From DATKSS01 sp049582065 (GTDB taxonomy: Bacteria; Chloroflexota; Dormibacteria; Dormibacterales; Dormibacteraceae), in the NCBI GenBank assembly GCA_049582065.1, contig JBAUTF010000372.1, positions 1-14,656 on the forward strand: DNA of 14,656 bases, written 5' to 3'. Position numbers and translations under genes: made by a program. Under the pieces are notes generated by a model. That model saw nothing but the letters and a program-made list of their open reading frames with translations. It was not told the DNA's origin and ran no database searches. The first letter of the stretch is position 1, and each line of letters opens with the position of its first letter. Shown piece by piece: positions 6,648 to 11,737 of this stretch.

Positions 6648-7442
6648 ATGGATGAGACGGGCGAGATCGACTGGGCGGCGCGCTGGCGCCGGGTGGTCGA
6701 GGATCGCGCCGCCCTGGCCTCCGCGCATGGCGACCCGGGCTATTGGGACCGGCGGGCAAAGAGCTTCGCGAGCTCGACCCACACGCGCAGCGACGAGTTT
6801 CTGTCCGTCCTCGATCCTTACCTCTCGCCTCGCAAAACTGTCATCGACGCGGGTGCAGGGACCGGCAGGCATGCAGCCCCGCTGGCGGACCGCGTGGAGT
6901 GGGTGACGGCGGTCGAACCATCGGAGGGGATGCGCGCCATGATCGTGGCACGCGACAACATGACGGTCGTCGCGAGCACTTGGGAGGACGCCGAGGTGGC
7001 GCCGGCCGACCTCGTGATCTGCTGCCATGTCCTCTATGGCATTGCCGATCCGGTTCCGTTCATCGCCAAGCTGGAGAAGTCGGCGCGCGAGCGCGTCTTC
7101 GTGATGCTGCGCGAGACCGATCTCCCCCATCCGGCGAGGATCATCCGCACGAGATTGGCTGGGCCAACAGGTCCGCGACTGCCGCGCTTCAGCGAACTGT
7201 TCATGCTGCTGCTGCAGATGGGCATCGCTGCCGACGTCACCTTCCTGAGCTACCCGATCATGACCCGCTACGCCGACATGGACGAGGCGCTCACCGACTG
7301 CCGCGCGCTCTACGGAGAGGGATGGGACGAGGCGGCCGGAAGATCGATCCTCGAAGAGGTCCTGCGGCGCGAGCACGGTGAGCTGGTGTTCGACGGCGGG
7401 ACCGCTCTTTCGGGAGTTGCGCATTGGCGACCCAGGAGCTGA
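6648..7442 (+). CDS. Class I SAM-dependent methyltransferase
   Basis: A 264-residue soluble methyltransferase of the Methyltransf_11/25 type; substrate unknown. Evidence: GYWDRRAKSFA (31-41), typical of the lead-in helix; motif I VIDAGAGTGRH (65-75), which binds S-adenosylmethionine; acidic Glu90 at the end of the second strand; and motif IV-like DLVICCHVLYGIADP (121-135). ATG at 6648 is preferred over TTG at 6642 because the TTG adds only two residues. There is no Shine-Dalgarno; TAGCCT at 6633-6638 is a possible -10 that would give an almost leaderless transcript. It is first in a three-gene unit: its last 19 bases overlap the GNAT gene, so the two are very probably co-translated. Confidence 0.85.
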   Translation: MDETGEIDWAARWRRVVEDRAALASAHGDPGYWDRRAKSFASSTHTRSDEFLSVLDPYLSPRKTVIDAGAGTGRHAAPLADRVEWVTAVEPSEGMRAMIVARDNMTVVASTWEDAEVAPADLVICCHVLYGIADPVPFIAKLEKSARERVFVMLRETDLPHPARIIRTRLAGPTGPRLPRFSELFMLLLQMGIAADVTFLSYPIMTRYADMDEALTDCRALYGEGWDEAAGRSILEEVLRREHGELVFDGGTALSGVAHWRPRS

Positions 7443-8272
7443 CCCTGCGGCCGGTGAGACCGGCCGACCGCGACCGCGTGATTCAGATGACGCGCGACAT
7501 CTGGGACGGCCACGACTACCTGCCGCGCGTCTTCGACGACTGGGTCGGCGACGCCGGGGCGGCTTTCCAGGCGGCCGAAGCGGAAGGCGTCGTGGTCGGG
7601 TTGCAGCGGCTCCGCCCGTATGCGCCCGGGCTCATCTGGTACGAAGGCCTGCGCGTGGCCAGCACCCATCGCCGCCAGGGCGTGGCGCGGGAGATGCTCG
7701 AGTCGGCGATCAATGAGGCGAAAGAGCAAGGATTTCGCGAAATGCGGCTTGGTACTGCCAACCCCGACGCCTTGAAGCTGTTCGAATCGGTGGGATTTCG
7801 CCGCCTCATCGACGTGCGCTGGTGGCGTGGCCAGCGGATGGAGGGCGGTGAGTCAGCGCGTATCCCCGACGCCGCCGAAGCCCCGAGGCTGTGGCCGGCC
7901 GTCGCGAAAAGCCCCGGGCTGGAGCTTTACCGAGGCGTCTCCGCGGACTTCAACGGCGCCCGCGACCTCGGGTCCGATGAGCTCGCACGGCTGGCGAAGG
8001 AAGGGATGCTTCGCGCCGGCGCGGGCGGCCGCGCGATCGCCGGGTTGCGCGAGCCATGGGGTGACAACCTCGCGGTCGCGTTCATCGCCGGCGCCGGCGG
8101 CGTGCTGCGAGACCTCCTGATGGCGCTGCGCTTCGAGGCCGACGCCGACGGGCTCGACCACGTCACGATCTCGCTGCCTCGCGGCCATCCGGCTGTCGAG
8201 GACCTGCACGCTTCCGGATACGATTTGGCCAATGCCGAGGACAACGCCTACATCTACGGACTAGCTCTCTAG
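7424..8272 (+). CDS. GNAT-family N-acetyltransferase with an extra C-terminal half
   Basis: 282 residues. The N-terminal ~140 residues are a GNAT domain: LRPVRPADRDRV (8-19) is the usual first strand and helix, GLRVASTHRRQGVARE (75-90) holds the acetyl-CoA pyrophosphate-binding R-R-x-G-x-A motif, and NPDALKLFESVGFRR (113-127) is the C-terminal GNAT signature. The remaining ~140 residues lack clear GNAT motifs and may be a degenerate second domain, as in tandem-GNAT proteins. Substrate unknown (amine, amino acid or protein N-terminus). The start is TTG at 7424 with GGGAG (7412-7416) seven bases upstream, inside the end of the methyltransferase gene. The stop TAG abuts the next gene's TTG with no gap. 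Confidence 0.85.
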   Translation: MATQELTLRPVRPADRDRVIQMTRDIWDGHDYLPRVFDDWVGDAGAAFQAAEAEGVVVGLQRLRPYAPGLIWYEGLRVASTHRRQGVAREMLESAINEAKEQGFREMRLGTANPDALKLFESVGFRRLIDVRWWRGQRMEGGESARIPDAAEAPRLWPAVAKSPGLELYRGVSADFNGARDLGSDELARLAKEGMLRAGAGGRAIAGLREPWGDNLAVAFIAGAGGVLRDLLMALRFEADADGLDHVTISLPRGHPAVEDLHASGYDLANAEDNAYIYGLAL

Positions 8273-9496
8273 TTGACACGTCGATATGTGATCGTCGGCA
8301 ACGGCATCGCCGGCCAGACCTGCGCCGAGGATCTCCGCAAGTCCGACTCGGACGCATCCATCGTCATGATCGCCGCCGAGCGCCACCCCCTCTACAACCG
8401 CGTCGCGCTGCCCCGATATTTGCGCGGGCAGGTCAGGCGCGAGAAGGTCTTCATGCGGACCGCCGAGGACTACGCGAAACAGAACCTCGACATCCACTTC
8501 GAGACCTGGGCCACCGAGATCGACGCGCGTGCGAAGGTCGTGCGCACCAACCGCGGCCAGGAGTTTGGCTACGACGCCATTCTTGTCGCGACGGGCGGCC
8601 GGCCCAAGCCGCCGCCGTGGCCAGGCGCGGACCAGGTGTCCGCGTGCATCGGCTTTCAGACCATGGACGACACGGACGCGATCATCGAGAAGGCCGACGC
8701 GGCGGAGCGAGTGCTCGTCATGGGAGGCAGCTTCATCGGTTACGAGCTCGCCGAGGGAGTGAGCTTTCGCCAGAAGTCGAAGCTCACGTGGATCATGCGA
8801 GGGCCCTGGTTCCTCCGCTATGTGCTCGACGCCGAAGGCGGCCGGCTGTGCCGCCAGATGGGCGAGGCGCAGGGCGTGGAGTTCATAACCTCGGACGAGG
8901 TCGGGAAGTTCAGCCGCAGCAACGGGAGGTTCACGGCCGAGACCGTCAACGGCCGCAAGGTCGAGTTCGACCTTTTGACCTACGGCGTGGGTCTCGACTA
9001 CTACACCGAGCCCGCGGCCGGCACCGGGGCCGAGCTGAACAAGGGCATCGTCACAGACTCCAAGCTGCGTACGTCAGCGCCCGACGTGTATGCGGCCGGG
9101 GACATCGCTGTGTTCTACGACCTGATGGTCGAGCGACACAACCAGATGGGCACCTGGGACAACGCCGAGGCGCACGGGCGAGTGGCGGCGCGCAACATGG
9201 CCGGTGGCGACGAGGACTTCTTCGACGTCCCGACGTACACCACGACCATGTTCGGATCGACGCTCGCGGTGATGGGCGTCACGCCAGACGTCCAGCCGGA
9301 CCTCGAATCCGTGCGCACGTTCAGCTTCGAGGAGAAGTTCTATCGCAAGCTCTTCTTCAAGGATGAGCGGCTGGTGGGCGCGATCATGATCGGCCCGCCC
9401 AAGGGTCGCAAGAAGCTGATCGAGATCATGCGGTCGCGGAAGAAGATCGAACGGCCCAAGCAGGAGCTCCTCGACCCGAACAACCTGAAGGACTGA
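8273..9496 (+). CDS. FAD/NAD(P)-dependent oxidoreductase (pyridine nucleotide-disulfide reductase fold)
   Basis: 407 residues, resembling NADH:rubredoxin/ferredoxin reductases and the FAD domain of nitrite reductases. FAD-binding GNGIAG at 9-14; a Y-N-R-V-A-L-P block near 43-50 after the second strand; ATGGRP closing the first domain; NAD(P)-binding GGSFIGYELAEG in the middle; and the second FAD motif DVYAAGDIAVFYD in the C-terminal third. No redox-active CxxC, as in thioredoxin or lipoamide reductases, is seen, so it most likely passes electrons to a small iron-sulphur or rubredoxin-like partner. None is encoded nearby. It starts at TTG 8273 immediately after the GNAT stop; GTG at 8288 is an alternative losing only five residues. 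The C-terminus is Lys/Arg-rich. Confidence 0.87.
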   Translation: MTRRYVIVGNGIAGQTCAEDLRKSDSDASIVMIAAERHPLYNRVALPRYLRGQVRREKVFMRTAEDYAKQNLDIHFETWATEIDARAKVVRTNRGQEFGYDAILVATGGRPKPPPWPGADQVSACIGFQTMDDTDAIIEKADAAERVLVMGGSFIGYELAEGVSFRQKSKLTWIMRGPWFLRYVLDAEGGRLCRQMGEAQGVEFITSDEVGKFSRSNGRFTAETVNGRKVEFDLLTYGVGLDYYTEPAAGTGAELNKGIVTDSKLRTSAPDVYAAGDIAVFYDLMVERHNQMGTWDNAEAHGRVAARNMAGGDEDFFDVPTYTTTMFGSTLAVMGVTPDVQPDLESVRTFSFEEKFYRKLFFKDERLVGAIMIGPPKGRKKLIEIMRSRKKIERPKQELLDPNNLKD

Positions 9497-9514
9497 CCCG
9501 CCGCCTGGCCTTCT

Positions 9515-9560
9515 CACTTCCCCACGGAGTGGGGAAGGTGGCCCGAAGGGCCGGATGGGG
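9515..9560 (+). repeat. REP-like palindromic unit, left copy
   Basis: Two hairpins in series. The first has a perfect 9-bp stem, CTTCCCCAC / GTGGGGAAG (9517-9525 and 9529-9537), with a GGA loop. The second is GGCCC-GAA-GGGCC at 9540-9552, and GGATGGGG follows. The order stem 1, GTG, GAA-looped stem 2, G-rich tail is repeated in reverse orientation at 9581-9630. It lies just after the oxidoreductase stop and may also act as a terminator. Confidence 0.7.
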
Positions 9561-9580
9561 ACGGACGTTTTGAGTTCCAA

Positions 9581-9630
9581 CCTCCCACCGTCCGCCTTCG
9601 GCGGGCACCTCCCCGCCAGCGGGGAGGAGT
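9581..9630 (-). repeat. REP-like palindromic unit, right copy in inverted orientation
   Basis: Read on the minus strand it has the same plan as the left copy: a 9-bp stem CCTCCCCGC / GCGGGGAGG (9608-9616 and 9619-9627), then TGCCC, a stem closed by a GAA loop (9592-9604), and a GGTGGGAGG tail. Separated from the left copy by about 20 bases (9561-9580), it makes an inverted pair of roughly 115 bases, the layout of REP doublets/REPINs. Stem bases differ between copies while pairing is kept, which suggests selection on the fold. Confidence 0.7.
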
Positions 9631-9641
9631 GACTTTCCTAG

Positions 9642-9647
9642 TATGAT
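9642..9647 (+). promoter_or_regulatory. Probable -10 element of the clgR-clpP operon
   Basis: TATGAT, one base from the consensus TATAAT, 15 bases before the ATG at 9663. No good -35 is found at 16-18 bases; that position falls in the right arm of the palindrome. This suggests an activator-dependent promoter or one whose -35 is supplied by the repeat. A short AGGAAGA precedes the ATG. Confidence 0.5.
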
Positions 9648-9662
9648 TTTTGCCCAGGAAGA

Positions 9663-10088
9663 ATGTCATTCGCCCTCAGCGAATCAGCCGCCGCCGTCCG
9701 AAGCGCCCTCGGCGCGGTGCTGAGGCACCGCCGAGAGGCGGCGCGGCGCACCCTCACCGAGGTGGCCGGCGAGGCCGGTCTTTCTCCAGCCCACCTCTCC
9801 GAGGTCGAGCGCGGCCGCAAGGAGGTGTCCACGGAGCGCCTGCTCGCCGTCGCCCACGCCCTCGGAATGCCGCCGGCGGAAATCTACGCCGACCTGGCCC
9901 GTCTGCTCGGCGCCGACTCTGAGCGTCCAAGCTGGCCCGAGGACCCGCCGGTCAAGCTCCGCCTCGCCACCGCCTCGCTGCCCCTAGAGGCGCTGCGCAG
10001 CGTCGCCGACTTCAGCGCCTACCTGGCGATGGCCAACCCACCGCCGAAACCGAAGGGTCGAATCGGCTTCGACCCGCCACGCCGATAG
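9663..10088 (+). CDS. clgR: ClgR-like XRE-family transcriptional regulator
   Basis: 141-residue DNA-binding regulator. An XRE helix-turn-helix spans about residues 17-73, with TLTEVAGEAGLSPAHLSEVE (30-49) as the core, and LSEVERGRKEVSTE (45-58) matches the LSE(V/I)ERG(R/Q)KE-SSE stretch of actinobacterial ClgR. ClgR activates clp protease genes in Streptomyces, Corynebacterium and Mycobacterium, and the very next gene is clpP, which makes the assignment strong for a small regulator. The C-terminal ~50 residues are Pro-rich and unconserved to my eye. ATG at 9663 has AGGA three to six bases upstream. The TAG stop is inside the AGGAGGT ribosome site of clpP, so the genes are co-transcribed. A palindrome resembling the ClgR operator covers codons 2-8, suggesting autoregulation. 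Confidence 0.78.
   Translation: MSFALSESAAAVRSALGAVLRHRREAARRTLTEVAGEAGLSPAHLSEVERGRKEVSTERLLAVAHALGMPPAEIYADLARLLGADSERPSWPEDPPVKLRLATASLPLEALRSVADFSAYLAMANPPPKPKGRIGFDPPRR
9668..9684. promoter_or_regulatory. Candidate ClgR operator (ATTCGC-N5-GCGAAT)
   Basis: A perfect 6-bp inverted repeat around a 5-base spacer (ATTCGC CCTCA GCGAAT). It matches the ClgR site as I remember it: GTTCGC-N5-GCG in Streptomyces, CGC-Y-N-A-N-R-GCG in Corynebacterium (perfect core match on the minus strand). It begins five bases into the clgR coding sequence and some 20-40 bases after the -10, so binding there would more naturally repress than activate. No second copy was seen upstream of clpP itself. Confidence 0.55.
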
Positions 10089-10093
10089 GAGGT
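10087..10093 (+). promoter_or_regulatory. Shine-Dalgarno AGGAGGT of clpP, overlapping the clgR stop codon
   Basis: AGGAGGT lies seven bases before the TTG start at 10101; its first two bases are the last two of the clgR TAG stop. It fixes the clpP start and implies translational coupling. Confidence 0.8.
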
Positions 10094-10100
10094 AGTTCAA

Positions 10101-10703
10101 TTGATCCCGACAGTGATCAGCAACGACGGTCGCGGCGAGCGCGCATATGACATCTACTCCAGGCTGCTCAAGGACGGGGTGGTCTTCGTGCGAGGCGTGA
10201 TCGACGACGACGTGGCGGCCACGGTCACGGCACAGCTCCTGTTCCTCGAGAACGAAGCGCCCGAGCACGACATCCAGCTGTACATCAACAGCCCCGGCGG
10301 ATCGCTGACCGCCGCGCTATCGATCTACGACGCGATGCAGTACGTCGCGCCGAAGGTCGCGACTCTGTGCACCGGGCTGGCCGCGAGCGGCGGATCGATC
10401 CTGCTCGCGGGCGGCGAGCCGGGAATGCGCATGTCGCTGCCCCACGCGCAGATCCTCATCCACCAGCCGTTCACCCAGGGCATCCAGGGCCAGGCCACGG
10501 ATATCCAGATCCACGCCCAGGAGATCCTGCGGCAGCGCGAGCAGATCGCCCGCATCTACGCCAAGCACTGCGGGCGGCAGCTCGAGGACGTCGAGCGTGC
10601 GATGGAGCGCGACTTCTTCATGACGCCGGAGCAGGCCAAGGATTGGGGGCTGATCGACCTGATCGTCGAGAAGAACCCGCACGTGGCCGGCGCCGCAATT
10701 TGA
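10101..10703 (+). CDS. clpP: ATP-dependent Clp protease proteolytic subunit
   Basis: Serine protease that forms the barrel-shaped degradation chamber fed by ClpX/ClpC-type unfoldases. The 200-residue length is typical. The N-terminal RGERAYDIYSRLLKDG (11-26) and YINSPGGS (61-68) are textbook ClpP. The triad is complete: Ser96 in GLAASGGS, His121 in ILIHQP, Asp171 in MERDFFM. The usual GQAASMGA around the nucleophile reads GLAASGGS here, so this is a somewhat divergent paralogue, and another clpP may exist elsewhere in the genome. The TTG start is fixed by AGGAGGT seven bases upstream. The gene is preceded by a ClgR-like regulator and overlaps the next gene by 4 bases (TTGA). No clpX or clpC is in view. 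Confidence 0.95.
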   Translation: MIPTVISNDGRGERAYDIYSRLLKDGVVFVRGVIDDDVAATVTAQLLFLENEAPEHDIQLYINSPGGSLTAALSIYDAMQYVAPKVATLCTGLAASGGSILLAGGEPGMRMSLPHAQILIHQPFTQGIQGQATDIQIHAQEILRQREQIARIYAKHCGRQLEDVERAMERDFFMTPEQAKDWGLIDLIVEKNPHVAGAAI

Positions 10704-11674
10704 GGGTCATCGTCCTCGGCGGTACCAGGTTCATCGGGCGCGCCATCGTTGAAGAGCTCGCAGGCTCGGGAAATGAGGTGCTCGTCGTCCACCGGGGGCA
10801 GCTGGAGCCCGACGACATGCCGCCGGTGCGTCACCTGCACGCCGAACGCACCGAGCTCGGAGAGCACAAAGCCGAGCTCGAGTCGTTCGAGCCCGACGCC
10901 GCGATCGACTGCCGCGCCCTGACGCGCGCAGATTCGGAAACCGCCATCGGCGCGGTGCCTGACGGGATCCGGCTGATCGTCATCTCGAGCGTTGACGTCT
11001 ATCGGGCTTTCGGCGCGCTGAACGACGACCGCGAGAGCGACCCTGTACCCCTCGACGAGGAATCACCCGTTCGCCCAAACCGCTATCCCTATCGCGGCAG
11101 GATGCCCGGCATGGAGCAGTACGACAAGCTCGATGTCGAGGACGTCTACCTCGCGAAGGGCGCGACCTCATTTCGGCTGCCCATGGTCTACGGCGAGCAC
11201 GACTACCAGCTGCGCGAGGAGTTCATCCTGAGGCGCGTGAGGTCAGGGCGAACCCGCATCCCGTTCGGGTCCGGCCAGTGGCTGACATGCCGAGGTTATG
11301 TGCGTGACATTGCGCGCGGCGTCCACCTGGCGCTGCAAACCCCCGCCGCCGCGGGACACGTGATGAACCTGTGCGAGGACCGCACCTACTCGATGCGGAT
11401 GTGGTCGAGGATGATCCTCGACGCGGCGGGATCGAGCGCCGAGCTCGTGCAGGTGCCCGAGGATCTCCTCCCCGAGGACCTCAAGCCCACCGGCACGATG
11501 ACCCAGCACATCTTGGCAAGCGCTCGCAAGGCCAGGACGATGCTCGGTTGGACGACGTCCGATCCGCACGAATCGCTACGCACCACCGTGTCGTGGCACC
11601 TTGCGAATCCGCCCGACGACGCTGGGGCGGACTTCGCTCCGGACGACCTGGCGCTGGCTCACGTGGGCGGCTGA
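10700..11674 (+). CDS. NAD(P)-dependent epimerase/dehydratase-like protein (extended SDR)
   Basis: 324-residue atypical extended short-chain dehydrogenase. GGTRFIG (7-13) is the Rossmann nucleotide motif; HRG (31-33) after the second strand may favour NADP. SSVDVY (96-101) is the conserved SDR strand with Ser97. The catalytic-Tyr region reads EQYDKLDVED (139-148), with Lys two residues after Tyr141 instead of four. RGYVRDIARGVHLAL further on is typical of the epimerase family. The substrate is unknown, perhaps a nucleotide sugar or an RNA-binding role as in plant CSP41-like relatives. I start it at TTG 10700, whose TTGA overlaps the clpP stop, because this places the Rossmann motif at the N-terminus. 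Longer in-frame extensions would run through clpP. Co-translation with clpP is likely. Confidence 0.8.
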   Translation: MRVIVLGGTRFIGRAIVEELAGSGNEVLVVHRGQLEPDDMPPVRHLHAERTELGEHKAELESFEPDAAIDCRALTRADSETAIGAVPDGIRLIVISSVDVYRAFGALNDDRESDPVPLDEESPVRPNRYPYRGRMPGMEQYDKLDVEDVYLAKGATSFRLPMVYGEHDYQLREEFILRRVRSGRTRIPFGSGQWLTCRGYVRDIARGVHLALQTPAAAGHVMNLCEDRTYSMRMWSRMILDAAGSSAELVQVPEDLLPEDLKPTGTMTQHILASARKARTMLGWTTSDPHESLRTTVSWHLANPPDDAGADFAPDDLALAHVGG

Positions 11675-11737
11675 CAGCAGGTCGCCCGATCTGCGCCGCC
11701 CTTTCCAGCGGCCCACCGCGCGTAAGCTTCCTCCCAC

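Noticed and set aside
9497..9662. CRISPR array or riboswitch in the hairpin-rich gap.
   Set aside because: Only two units, in inverted rather than direct orientation and without equal spacers; no riboswitch class core recognised.
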